This document shows, piece by piece, positions 23,282 through 34,755 of a DNA stretch of 64,000 nucleotides. This DNA comes from Zingiber officinale. Lineage: Eukaryota; Streptophyta; Magnoliopsida; Zingiberales; Zingiberaceae. The notes beneath the pieces were generated by a model. The model did no database searches, was not told the DNA's origin, and saw only the letters and a program-made list of their open reading frames with translations. The position numbers were made by a program, and so were the translations under genes. The stretch is taken from the NCBI RefSeq assembly GCF_018446385.1, contig NC_055992.1:21174877-21238876 (forward strand), given 5' to 3'. The stretch's first letter is position 1. The number at the start of each line of letters is the position of its first letter.

Positions 23282-23503
23282 CTTACTGAGCTTTAACGTC
23301 AAGGCAACTTCAGTACCATATATAGATTGGGCCTGAACATAGTTGAGGAGATGACAAACAAGAGAGAGGATAAATAGAGAGGAGAAGAGAAAAAAAAAAC
23401 ATAAATACATGCTACTACAATAAAATCCTGTCCACACTAGGTGGTGGGAATATATCCTAATCATTTATACATTTAAGTTATAATTAAGCAAAAAGATTAA
23501 TGT

Positions 23504-23588
23504 ACGGATTAGCTTTATATATTATATAACCTCGAGCTAGTTCATTAACAATTAGCTCGAGGTTATATAATATATAAAGCTAATCCGT
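23504..23588. repeat. Perfect 36-bp inverted repeat (hairpin)
   Basis: The left arm (23504-23539, acggattagctttatatatt...) and right arm (23553-23588, ...aatatataaagctaatccgt) are exact reverse complements with a 13-base loop gttcattaacaat. Nothing longer pairs outside the arms, and no coding or TSD signal is attached. Confidence 0.9.
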
Positions 23589-23800
23589 CTATGCGGTGGC
23601 TAATCCACCAACTCCGGCTGCTTTTCAAGAACCAAATTCAAAATATGCGGTGGCTATTTATTTGTAGATAAACAAATAATTCGATCATGATAAATGAGAG
23701 GTAAAACGTGGCTTGACCATACAACCATATGATAGGTGACAACTTGAACTGATTTGTAATGAAAATAACATGTTTTGCATGGTCATAATATTCATAATTG

Positions 23801-23969
23801 AACACCAATCATGTGGGTTGGAATCTCGATAAAATCAAGGTAAATATCTCTTTTATATGTTAATCATTATTCCAAAGACTAGTAGTCGGCCATGATTTAC
23901 CTCTTCCGTGTTGGCCCTGGGACGGGTTGGTGGGGGCGCTGGGGGCGAACGTATTCACCTTTTACCACA
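23801..23969 (+). mobile_element. SINE copy 1 (5'-truncated)
   Basis: It matches the full SINE copy at 23986 from the B-box side (ttggaatctcgataaaatc) through ccctgggacgggttgg to attcaccttttaccac. It is bounded by ataatattcataattg at 23785-23800 and again at 23970-23985. Confidence 0.7.
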
Positions 23970-23985
23970 ATAATATTCATAATTG

Positions 23986-24198
23986 GCGTCCCCTCGGATG
24001 GGTCTAATGGTTAGTACATGAGGTGTTGCTACCATGAGGTCTGGAGTTCGAATCTCAACAAAGCCGAGGTAAAGGCCTCTCTTACGTGCTAGTCATTATT
24101 CCAAAGGCTAGTAGCCGCCCGTGATTTACCTCCTCTGTGTTAGCCCTGGGACGGGTTGGCGGGGACGCTCGGGGCGAGTGTATTCACCTTTTGCCACC
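23986..24198 (+). mobile_element. SINE copy 2 (near full length, tRNA-derived)
   Basis: It starts gcgtcccctcggatgggtct. An A-box-like taatggttagtac and a B-box gttcgaatctc lie in the first 80 bases. The body contains gccgaggtaaaggcc, ccctgggacgggttgg and a terminal attcaccttttgccacc. Length near 210 bp suits a plant SINE. It is flanked by ataatattcataattgg on both sides. Confidence 0.75.
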
Positions 24199-24215
24199 AT
24201 AATATTCATAATTGG

Positions 24216-24336
24216 CTTCCTTATGTGTTAGTCATTATTCCAAAGGTTAGTAGTCGTCTGTGATTTATCTGTTCCGTATTGGTTCTAAGAAAGATTGACG
24301 GGGCACTGAGGACAAGCGTATTCATCTTTTACCATT
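24216..24336 (+). mobile_element. SINE copy 3 (5'-truncated, diverged)
   Basis: It begins within the body (cttccttatgtgttagtcatt) and runs to attcatcttttaccatt. It is followed by ataatattcacaactgg at 24337-24353, a slightly changed copy of the same junction sequence found between copies 1 and 2. Confidence 0.65.
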
Positions 24337-24385
24337 ATAATATTCACAACTGGCATATAGCTCTCAAAGTAGAGTTACTCTTCCT

Positions 24386-24394
24386 CTATTTAAG
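24386..24394 (+). promoter_or_regulatory. TATA-like element of the carbonic anhydrase gene
   Basis: The string ctatttaag lies about 45 bases upstream of the start ATG at 24436. It is the only TATA-like sequence between the SINE array and the gene. Transcription would start close to the ATG, giving a very short leader, so this is tentative. Confidence 0.35.
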
Positions 24395-24435
24395 CAGAGT
24401 ATTGCAAATCCCTAATCACTGAGCTAGCCAATAGC

Positions 24436-25881
24436 ATGGGGAATCAGATACTGCTATTCCTATGTTTCCTTGCTCTCTTCTTTCTTCAATCAAATGCATT
24501 GGCATCAAAAGCAGCTGGTTTTGGTGAGAACCAATTCTAAAATACCCTTAAATCCTTTTATGAATTATTTCACAACAATTTTAGGGAAATCTAAAGCTGT
24601 AGTTATTTTATTATAAGAATCGTCTAATTCTCCAACTCGGTTAACTCATTTGTTGTATTATAAATCAATATCAGAAGCCAGTTTGGAGTATAGCTATGAT
24701 CCATGTAGTCCTCTTGGACCTCAAAACTGGGGTACGCTGCCAGAATCAGAGGCATGTGCTTCAAGACCTGAAGGAATGCAATCGCCCATAAGTATCAAAC
24801 CCAGTAACATCCACAACACACACTTGGGGAGATTGTTCAGATATTACACTGAGGCCCCTGCACTTCTGTTGAACATGGGGCATGAAATCATGGTAAGAAA
24901 AAAAAAACTTGATCTTTTAACATTTTCTTCAATCTATCATGAATTTTAAAAATGATTGTGCTAGTCTTTGAAATTGTTGGAATTTTTTTTTTCAGGTTAG
25001 TTGGACAGAATCGCCAGGCGTTCTTCTTCTAAATGGCAAGATCTTTCATCTCAGGCAGTGCCATTGGCACATACCTTCTGAGCATGAACTCTTTGGCAAA
25101 AGGTCAATATATAATTTCAACCTGTTTGCTTCTTTGATGAAATATACACTTCATTGAGATATTGTTGACGGATAGGTACCCTTTGGAGCTTCACATAGTT
25201 CACACCACTTCAGAATCAACCCCAAAAATAGCAGTCATCGGCGTGTTGTTTGAGTACGGTGGCAAAGCCGATCCTTTCCTGGGAAAGGTTAGACTTATTC
25301 CCCTTCACTATTATACAATGGAAGAGAGGTCACAATATCTAAAGTTTTAGTTTCATTTTGTGGTTAATTACCTTAATTTGCACAGTTGTGGGGTGCTCTG
25401 AATGAACTGAACGAGCTGAACGTGACTAGTATTGATGTTGGAAGCATATACCCACCTGTCGTAGGTGACGAAGAAGCTTATTTTAGATACAATGGATCTT
25501 TGACAACTCCTCCTTGCAGTGAGCCTGTTATTTGGACTGTGATGAAAAAGGTGGTAGCACAAACAATCTAATGCATGCCCCATATGCTAATTAAGGTGAT
25601 TAAATTTTTCAAAAATTCACCTCTTGTTTTGCAGGTCAGAAGTGTAACGGAGGAGCAAGTCGAGCTACTAAGGGCTCCTGTGCATCATGTAAGAAGTTTC
25701 GTGTTCTGATTCCTCTAAATTATGGCTCGTTGATGGCGTTTCCAATTAAAGACTTGATCATATAACTTGTTTTTCTTGGCAGATGGACAATGCAAGGCCG
25801 ACACAGCCACTCAACGGACGTAAAGTTTATTTTTCTGATCCATGCTACGAACAGAAAGAGGAAGAACATGCGAGCTCTTGA
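24436..25881 (+). CDS. Alpha-type carbonic anhydrase (secreted), 7 exons
   Basis: The product would hydrate CO2 to bicarbonate with a zinc ion. Exons: 24436-24523, 24675-24892, 24996-25102, 25176-25287, 25386-25550, 25635-25688 and 25783-25881. All introns are GT-AG and phases agree, giving 280 residues, a normal length. Residues 1-23 form a hydrophobic signal peptide, so the protein enters the secretory path (apoplast or, as for some plant alpha-CAs, plastid via the ER). MQSPISI is at 64-70, the proton-shuttle His at 99, zinc ligands His125, His127 (QCHWH) and His144 (ELHIVH), the SEH Glu at 131, and LTTPPC at 214-219. Cys57 and Cys219 probably form the conserved disulphide. No defect is seen. 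An alternative is a dioscorin-like storage role, but all three zinc His are kept. A polyadenylation signal aataaa lies at 25950-25955. Confidence 0.93.
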
Positions 25882-25969
25882 TCCGTGAGGAGCATATCGT
25901 TTGGACATTCCTAATCCGCTGTAATACCATTAGTGGTTTTATATATCTAAATAAAATAAACCATTAGTG

Positions 25970-26600
25970 ACAATGGGTGATATTTTATATCCTCCATATC
26001 TAGGATGAATTTTGCGATGAAATTTAAAAAAAAAAAATAGTTGCAAAAAACATTTGCGACGAATTCTACGATGAAAATTTTTTCATAGAAAATAAGGTAT
26101 CGCCAAATTCTACGACGAAAACATATAAATTCATCGCAGATTGATTTTTTTTTTTTCATTGCTAAATTCATTGCAATTTTGCAATGAAAATAAATTCATC
26201 GTAAAATTATCAATCGCAAATCTACGACCAAATTCGCTTTTCATCCCAAATTTGACGACTAAAATGATTTTCATCATAGATTTGGCAACGATAATCCATT
26301 CGTCGCCAAATCTAGGACGAATGGTTTCATTTCAAATACTCAAATTTGCTACGAATACGGATTTGTCACCAATCAACTAATTCGTCAAATATGCAACAAA
26401 AACAGGATTTATCACAGATTTAGTGACGAATTCATAGATTCATCACAAATTTAAGGACAAATCCACGGATTCATCGCCAATTCTATGATGAATTCGCCGA
26501 TTCATCGCCGATTCTACGATGGATCATCGTAGAATCGGCGATGAATCCGTGGATTCGTCGTAGAATTGTGATATAGAGAAAAATTATGATAATTTGACAA
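25970..26600. repeat. Subterminal repeat cluster with internal hairpin
   Basis: More than fifteen variants of cgacgaattc / gaattcatcgc occur in both orientations. The best hairpin is exact over 22 bp: 26499-26520 pairs with 26526-26547 around a 5-base loop ggatc. Confidence 0.75.
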
Positions 26601-27329
26601 CGAAAAGCTTTCATCACCAAATTCATCCCAAAACGCTATTATTTTGACTAGATCCTAGCCATTTCGATATTTTATCATGTTAATACAATACATCACGTCT
26701 AAATCCAAACCTGTTTATAACACATCCTATTTATATACATCCAGCAAATCATATTTAACAACACATCCTATTTAACAACACACCCTATTTAACATATACA
26801 TCACATCTTATTCACTGACATACACATTCTATTTACATTTCAAACCAAATCTACAATCAAGTTAAAATTATCAAAATGAAACCATACAAACAAGTCAAAA
26901 GAAACATATCAAATCCATACAAATCATCATATCCAAAAATATCTAACATTCTCCAAGAAGTTAAACAAGTCAATTCAAATGAAAATATATAATACACAAA
27001 CATCATCAAATCATCTTCTTCTTCCTTGATAAACACTTTTTTCTCCTTCCATTATTCTTCTTTTCATGCATCAAAACAAACAAACAAAAAATATTATTTA
27101 TAACAAGAAAGAAAATCTTATAAACTAATACAAAACTTAATAATTACTTTCTCCATGGATTTTTAATTTGTAACAGCTTACTTGTCATCACCAACCCTAT
27201 CTGGAATAAATTAATAGTATTAATCAAAAATAAAAGGTTCACAATTAAATACTTAATGTTTAAAAACACTAATTATATATATGTAACAAATAACATTCAT
27301 ACATTAAAAAAAAAAAAGTAATAAAGAAC

Positions 27330-28840
27330 CATCACCATCATCATCACTGAAATGGGGAGGAATATAACTTGGAGTGGAGCTTAACTAAAAATATCACATT
27401 ATAAAGTCTTATTGTCAGCGCAACTCGCTAATTTCATAATCCTTTTGCAACATTTATCGATCCTTTTGAGTCATTTGTTGATCCCTTTGCAATATTATCC
27501 CCTTCAAATGGCTAATCTGTTCAGTCAAGTTATTTGTTTGGGTCCTTACTGCTGGTAGGTTGGAAGAAGATGTATCAACAACTCTATGGGTTCTACTCAA
27601 GGAATCCATTCCCAATATCCTTTCCCCTTTAGAGCCACTCGTCTTCAGCCATAAACTAATATTATTACCAATAGAGAACTCATATCTCTTAGTATCATCA
27701 CTAGCTTGTGAACATCTCTGTGCTAGCTCTATCTCATCATATTTATCCTATATTTTTAAAACACATATAATATTGATTAAATATAATAGAAACACATATT
27801 ATATTAAGAGATGACAAGTACATAACTAATAGAATTTAAGTTATAAATTAAAATCAAATGAATATTCATCCAAACTTTTATTGCTTTAGCTCTATCCTCG
27901 CTCTAAGTTTTGTCTTTTTTCTTAAATGTGCAAGTGAAAGTATCTATGAATGCAGGTTCCTTCTTCATTTCCTTGGTCTAAAAAAAACACTGATAGAAAT
28001 AATGAAATACTTTGAAATAGATTAAAAATTAGTGAGAGAGTTAAAACATTATCAATTTGCATGTATGTTCATCGCTATTAATAAAGTCTCCTGTATATGT
28101 GGCAGATGAATCTCCAAAATTATAAGCTTGATTCATTTTATTTTATTGACTCCTTTGTTTGCTCTCCTCAGTTGCCCAAACATTAAAGATCCTACCCCAA
28201 TTTTCATTAGTGACGCAAGGTGGCTTTTTCCCCCTATTCTTAGCATGATGGAATATATGTTAGATGTGATCATCACATTTTTTTCTTAAATATTATTTTT
28301 AATTCAATCTCTTCATTGGGTCCCAATTAAATGCTTGCTGAAATGGAAAAAAATAATTGATTATATTCACTTTAATTTCTTATATAATTTGAAAGAGATA
28401 TACATTAAACTTGTTCCACCAGAGCTCTTTAGTAAATGCTGGCATGCTTGTAAATGTAATTAAAGCCCCTCCCCACTAGTTATTCACGATTCTATTAATA
28501 TCATGAATAACCTATACAGAATTTGAAAATATATCATTACAAACAAACAATATTAAATAATTAAGATACTTGACAAAATAAAATATTTTGTGGTACTTAC
28601 AAATCTCCGAACGGGACTATAAACTCTTGAGAATTTATAAACTTAGTAGCTGAGTTTTTGGCCGAATCAGGAAGATGCATGGGTACTGACGATGGTACTG
28701 GCGGCAGTGAATGAGAAGGTGCTAATGAAGGTCCTTGAAAAGGTCCTAATTAGGGGGCGTAGGAATAGTGGCAGGTGATGAATTCGACTAGCCCTGAGAA
28801 CTCCGTTTACGACCACCCCGTCGAAAGATGTTCTAAAAAT
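27330..28840 (-). pseudogene. PttA/En-Spm (Transposase_24-like) pseudogene
   Basis: Read on the minus strand: an N-terminal FRRGGRKRSSQG and S/P-rich stretch (28840-28640); ENWGRIFNVWATEESKQRSQ (near 28200-28140), the conserved W..I...F....F..RS pattern of the family; KEPAFIDTFTCTFKKKDKT (27960-27900) with EDRAKAIKVWMNI; then YDEIELAQRCSQ, a SGSKGERILGMDSLSRT block and a glutamine-rich coiled tail (27760-27340). Stops and intron-like gaps interrupt it. The family is found next to TNP2-type transposases in CACTA elements. The match is by memory of the pattern, not a search. Confidence 0.6.
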
Positions 28841-28900
28841 TCAAATATAAAATAAAGTAAATTGCAAATTTGATGCATAATATGCAAATGCGCATGCATG

Positions 28901-31030
28901 CTCCATGGTCACCCCCGCCATCTCTCAAGACACCACGACCCCTGTATGGCTGAGAGGCTTGGTCCATGACAACTGTACTACCCTCCAGATATCACTATAT
29001 AGCGGTCGAGACAGACAGTTCGCTAAGTAGATATCTAGCTACATAGCATCAGGGTCCCTGACTACTCACATCTCTAGCCTCCTGACTACTGTACCCTCCA
29101 GATACCACTACTCATGAGTAGCTGAGACTGACAAAGTATAACACTGAGCGGCTAAGTGAGCACGACAGGACTAGCTCTACTTTTAACTACCACTCTCTCA
29201 CAATGGCCGAATGGTCAGCTAACATAACTGACAACTAACTCATACCGAAAAGGAGCAATGGCCGAAGGACTAGCCCAAACCACATGGGAGCAATGGTCAT
29301 CAGTATGCATATGTATATATGACTGTCAACTAGCTCATACCACAAGGGAGCAATGGTCGTCAGTGTACATATGATGCAATGATACACATGATATAAATAA
29401 TCATGATGCCGACACGATATCGACACAAAATCATCATCAATGCAACACCTCAATCCATCATAAATACCTCCAATACATGATCCATTAAACACCTATATCT
29501 ATAGGTAAGGGTAGATCCAACAAGTGTCTAATAAATATCAAATACAGTAAGTAACATCACTAGACACGTAACACAACATACACGTAGGCACCCCATAACA
29601 TAGGTATAATCAATATGATACCTCGAAATCACACCAGACACATACAATCACTAACATAGGTATTATCGGCATTATCCTCTAATAGTATACATCAGACACT
29701 TGTACACACAGCATAGATACAATCAACATGAAACCTCCCATAGATAACACCAGACATGTGTACGCATACAATATATAAATGCAAGCTCAACATGATAACT
29801 CCTATGACACATACCAAACATGTGTACACATAGCACCATTTGCATAATCAGCATGTTAACTCAGTCAACAAAACGTATCCTACCATACATACTCTACATG
29901 TGAATACACAACAGAGTATAGATATTCAAAGCTTAAGACTGTCTATGAAATAAATAGATCATCTCAAAGATCAAACATGAGTATCAAGCAGAATAACAAT
30001 ACAAATGAATTTAAGGTAAAGTAGCCTAATCCATCGAATAGAAACAATGCACTAAGTTCAAAGAACTATATAGAGGCCAAGAAACAAATACCCGCCTTTA
30101 ATGTATAGCTCATGTCAAATAAATCCCTCATCATGATGCCCGTCTCCAATGATCAGAGTCTTACATCATTACACTTTATTTAGCTAATTTAATATGAATT
30201 AAATAGATAGATCAAATCCCAAAACTAATTAAGGAAAACCTTAATCGAACAATCATTAATTAACTCTAATTAATGATTAACTTCGATTAATCTAATCCAT
30301 TGAGCAAATTAGGGTTAACCGACTGTTAACCCTAATTAATCCATTCTCTCAACCAAATTAGGTTTAACTTAATTCTAAATAATTCCATACACTAATACAT
30401 TAGGGTTAACAACAAGTTCATCACCTAAAACTCACCCAATGTTAATTCGTCGATGGAGCACCCGCTGTCGAAAAAATGTAGCTAAAGCTAGATACAACTG
30501 ATGATCTCCAAATCAAGCACCCTAAATCACAATTGGCACAACCACATCTGAGTATCAACCAAACACAAATCAAGTAACTTCTTAAACAAAAGATTTTACC
30601 CATATATGTGCCAACAAATTTGATTCATGTGGAGACCAACTCCCGGCAGCTAGGCTGCAGGCTGTGCCACCAAGGCTGAAGGCATCATGATGAGCAAAAG
30701 GAGTCAGCCATCTGCTCGAAGTGGACTGGTGGATGTAGGAGGTACTCCTATGGTGGCACATGGTCAGGGCCATAACTGGAAATGGCTACTGTGGTGTTGG
30801 GCTAAGGAAGAGGAGGGTGACGCGGCGATCAAGCGAAACGGTTCTAGCACCAATGAGATCAAGAGAAATTCTGACGATTGACATCACATGGAAGAAGGGA
30901 GGCGACGCCGTGGCTTTGATCAATCAGTGATGGTCGGCCAACGTCGAGCTTGGAAACCAAGTGGTCGCGATGTTATTTGGAGGCGCTGGTGTTGAATGCG
31001 ATGACACGACGGCGGCGGCCACGCGATAGC
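28901..31030 (-). repeat. Unclassified LTR-like repeat, cut by the copia element
   Basis: The stretch holds repeated phrases (ctcataccacaagggagcaatgg variants near 29240-29360; dozens of acacatag/catgata words near 29500-29900). Then comes a GC-richer end (30600-31020) resembling the transcribed leader of the solo LTR at 5124-7803. It is terminated abruptly by the LTR start at 31031. I find no gene. Short ORFs at 29235, 30582 and 30687 lack support. Confidence 0.4.
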
Positions 31031-32584
31031 TGTTGGGACCGATTATGTAGCTAGAGGGGGTGAATAGCTCGGTGCGCTCGTCGTGCTCTTCGTTGCTTGT
31101 TTCTTCAAGGATATGCAGTGAAAAATTCAAAGAAAACAAACACAACGCTAACACTAAGGATTTACTTGGTATCCACCTCAAGAAGAGGTGACTAATCCAA
31201 GGATCCACACACTCACGCACCCTCCACTATGAAAAACACTCCTTTATGGTAACTACCAAAGGCGGAGAATCCCTACAATACTCTCAGTACAAGAAGAAAA
31301 CAAGGGAAAACAAATACAAGAATTCTTACAAGTTTGACAACTGAAAACCCTAACCCTAGTTTCTCCTTCTTGCTTTTGATCCGCCTCTTAACTTGGAAAA
31401 CTTCCAAGAACCTTCAAGAACTGGCGATCTAAACTTCAGAGAGATGATGTGGAGTCGTTGGTGAAGATGTGAGATGAAACAGTGTAAGTTCTACTGAGAG
31501 AACAGCTCGCCAGCAGCTAAATACAACGCCAACAGTCAGATCCCGATTGATTGGATTGCTCCCAATCGATCGAGGAGGCTTTGGATCGATTGGATGATCG
31601 ATCCAAAGCTCCTCTGTGCTCTCGGGAAATTGCCTGGATCGATCCAGCCTTTATCGCGCGAAATCGCACCTCCCAATCGATCCACTGATCGATTGGGGGC
31701 TCTAAATCGATCGGCCGATCGATCCAGAGCTCTTCTGTTGGCGCGACACTTCTCTCCAATCGATCCACTGATCGATTGGGTGTAAGATTGTCGCGGGGAC
31801 TCACCCAATCGATCGACCGATCGATTGGGCATGAGCCAATCGATCGGTTGATCGATCCAGCCCATGTAAGACTTGCCAAATCAAGTCCAAACGTCCCTCA
31901 AACCAACATTCGGTCAACCATGACCTGTTGGTACATCATGCCTAGCATCTGGTCACCCTTGACCTGCTAGGACTCCCTTACCAAGCGTCCGGTCAATCCC
32001 TTTGATCCGCTTGAACTTCCACCAGATGTCTGGTCAACCTTGACCCATCTGGATTTCCTCATGCCAAGTATCCGGTCAATCCCCTTTAACCTACTTGGAC
32101 TTCCCAACACCAGATGTCTGATCATCCTTGATCCATCTTGATTTTCCTTGTGCCAAGTATCCGGTCAATCCCTTTGACCTACTTGGACTTCCCAACATCA
32201 GATGTGCTTCACTCACTAAGTCTTTCACCTGGCTTCACTCACCAGGATTTCTCTTCTGCCTAGCTTCACTCACTAGGACTTTCACCTGGCTTCACTCACC
32301 AGGATTTCTCTTCTACCTAGCTTCACTCACTAGGACTTTCACCTGGCTTCACTCACCAGGATTTCTCTTCTGCCTAGCTTCACTCACTAGGACTTCCAGT
32401 CAAGTATCCAGTCAATCTTGACCTACTTGACTCTCCTTCACACATGAACAATTACACCTGCAATCTTCATGTATTGACTACATGTATTGTCAAACATCAA
32501 AACCAAAATATCAAGACTCGAGCTTGACTCAATTCAAGCTCAGTCAACACGGTCAACCTTGACCTGGGGCATATTGCACCAACA
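31031..32584 (-). repeat. 3' LTR of the gag-only element (1554 bp)
   Basis: It runs from TGTTGGGACC to TTGCACCAACA in plus orientation. A TATA-like gctaaatac (minus gtatttagc) sits at 31516-31524. Bases 31545-31864 hold a palindrome array based on atcgatc...gatcgat. Bases 32223-32393 hold three exact-period 57-bp repeats. The overlapping ORFs at 31517-31970 are produced by the palindromes. Confidence 0.88.
32223..32393. repeat. 57-bp minisatellite, three copies
   Basis: The unit tttcacctggcttcactcac... starts at 32223, 32280 and 32337, with a single g/a difference seen between units. Related but less regular ttcactcactagg/accagg repeats occupy 38640-39160 in another LTR. Confidence 0.92.
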
Positions 32585-34755
32585 ATCTCCCTCTTTTTGA
32601 TGTTTGGCAATACCTTCTTTAAGTTAGGCTAATCTCATAGCCTCAACCTTCTTCATGCCACTAGGTAATGAAGACATAAGTTAAACTCTACATTCTCCCC
32701 CTAAGAGGGCAAACTCCCTCTTAGATAATGAAGGCCTAACTTAAACCCTTTATTCTCCCCCTATTGGCACACATCAAATTCATTCCCAATCTTTGGGCAC
32801 TCATTGCTGAAGAGTTACCCTTCGTTGTTTACAACTTCACTCGTTGCTCACAACACAATAATGAAGGTCTCATACCCTTCATTATTCTCAATGCTCATCC
32901 TTGAGCATATACCAATTGGTATATTTACTTGTTGTGTTCACACACGATTCCACTTATTGTGTGAATACCACTTGTTGTGTGAATACAACTTGTTGTGTCA
33001 GAGCCACTTGTTGTGTTCATACACGATTCAAATGAAAGTCTCATACCCTTCATTATCATCAGATGCTCATCCATGAACATGCACCACTTGAACAATGAAG
33101 ATATCCACTCTCCATTGAAGTCAAATGTCCAACCTTGAGCATTTTCACAAAAGAAGGTTAACCACCTTCTAAGGTGTATGAAAATTAGATTTTCATGTCC
33201 TTAAAGAGTAACTCCCCCTAAAGACATGCACGTAACTTCTATCATTGCACCAACAATGATTTGGAATCCCTAAACCTTTAGGAACCCCAAAATTTAGAAG
33301 TTTTGAGGTTCAAAAGTTTAATATTGGAATCAAACCTCAACCTAAACCTCTACTTAGTCTTCCTTAATCAATCCATCCTTGTTTTCATCATGAAAACTCC
33401 CCCTAAATATATACAAATGTGTTTTGAGGGGTTAGAAATGGTTACCTAGACTAAAGATGGTCCAAAATACTGAAATCAGACTTTACCAGTCAAAATCAGC
33501 ATTCCCAATCGATTGGAGTTGGGTCCCAATCGATTGAACCTTCTTGAATCGATCCACTGATCGATTCAGGAGGGTTGGATCGATCCAGGAAGCTTCTGTT
33601 CGCGAGAAGCTTTCTCTCAATCGATCGCCCGATCGATTGAGACCCTTCAATCAATCGGGTGATCGATTAAAGCTCTGAAAAAGTTGAAATTCCATTTCAG
33701 TCAATTTTAGAAACCCCTAGAAAAATCTACAAAATTCTAAAAATCATAAAAATCGTTTTAGACATTATTTAGGCATGGAAAAATAGTTTTCTAAGAAAAT
33801 ACTTCATATTTTCCAAGATTGACACAAACTAGAAAACTTGTAAAAACTTTAGTGTTTTCTTCTAGTTTGTGCTCAACTATTCAATGATGATTACTATCAC
33901 AAGATAGCCTTCACCAAGGTTTTCCAAAAGCATTTTAAAACCATTTTTAAAGCCAATATCCAACCATGTTCCTTGGGCTCAATGCACATGACTTGTACAT
34001 TAGCTTTCCCAATGATTGGAAAACACATAACTATGTGTTTTGATGAACTTAAAACTCACAAAAATGCACTAAATCAACATCTTGAGTTTTGTTCATCATC
34101 CTAACATCTCACTTGTATTTAATGTGTACTAAAAACACATGCAAGTCACCTTATAGTTTGTGTGAGATGTAAAGTTTTGGTTTTGCCTTAATCTAGGGAT
34201 CATGCATATCTATCTAGGCATTTTGAGGTTATGAACATCCACTAAGGATGTTACTTGTTAATGAATGACATTTGTCCTTAATTGCAAGTACTAAATTAAT
34301 GCATGATAATGTTATGGCATACATCAAAGAAAAGTAATTCTCAAAAGAAAATTTCCTATAACTATATGATGTATGTATGACATGACATGGTATTTTTGTA
34401 TTTTTCATAATAAGGAATGAATGCAAAAGCAAATATGATGTCATGGCATATGATGGGCAAACAAGACATGGTAAGTTTTAGCATAAATAAAATATACCTA
34501 GATTACCTATCTAAGTATCCTTAATCCTTAGCTAATTTAAAGTTTAAACCCTATATTGCCCAAAATGTCTCAAGAAATGCTAAAATCTAATTTTTTGACA
34601 TTTTTCTCCCTTTTTCCAATTTGTGCCAATTTAGGTTATATACCCCTTATCATTTTCAAAGGTTAACAATAACCTTGAAAATGCTCTTGGAGTACCAACT
34701 TCATCATGATTAGGTTAACTACCCTTTCAATTAGAGTTGACACTCTCTAACCCAT
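32585..34755 (-). other. Non-coding interior of the gag-only element
   Basis: There is no domain of pol here. It contains a short repeat field near 32930-33020 (cacttgttgtgt recurring) and a second atcgatc palindrome cluster at 33495-33680. The remainder is AT-rich with no coding signal. Confidence 0.6.

Larger units (their letters stand above)
25965..28900 (-). mobile_element. PttA/En-Spm-like transposon remnant
   Basis: On the minus strand a decayed transposase-like ORF (28840 to 27330) is followed by 0.7 kb of dense repeats (25970-26600). Those repeats are built from attcgtcgcaaatt/aatttgcgacgaat words in both orientations, as in the subterminal regions of plant DNA transposons. Between them (26640-27320) is AT-rich sequence with cacatcctatttaaca repeats. 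Neither terminal CACTA motif nor target duplication could be placed, so the edges are approximate. Confidence 0.5.

Noticed and set aside
23504-23588. microRNA precursor
   Set aside because: Perfect long pairing with a short loop is unlike plant MIR foldbacks, which have mismatches. No known mature sequence is recognised.
31517-31970. Overlapping ORFs on both strands with Ile-Asp-Arg-Ser repeats
   Set aside because: They are produced by the atcgatc palindrome array, which reads alike on both strands. No conserved protein is suggested.
32223-32393. CRISPR-like array
   Set aside because: The 57-bp units are contiguous identical repeats without variable spacers, in a plant LTR.
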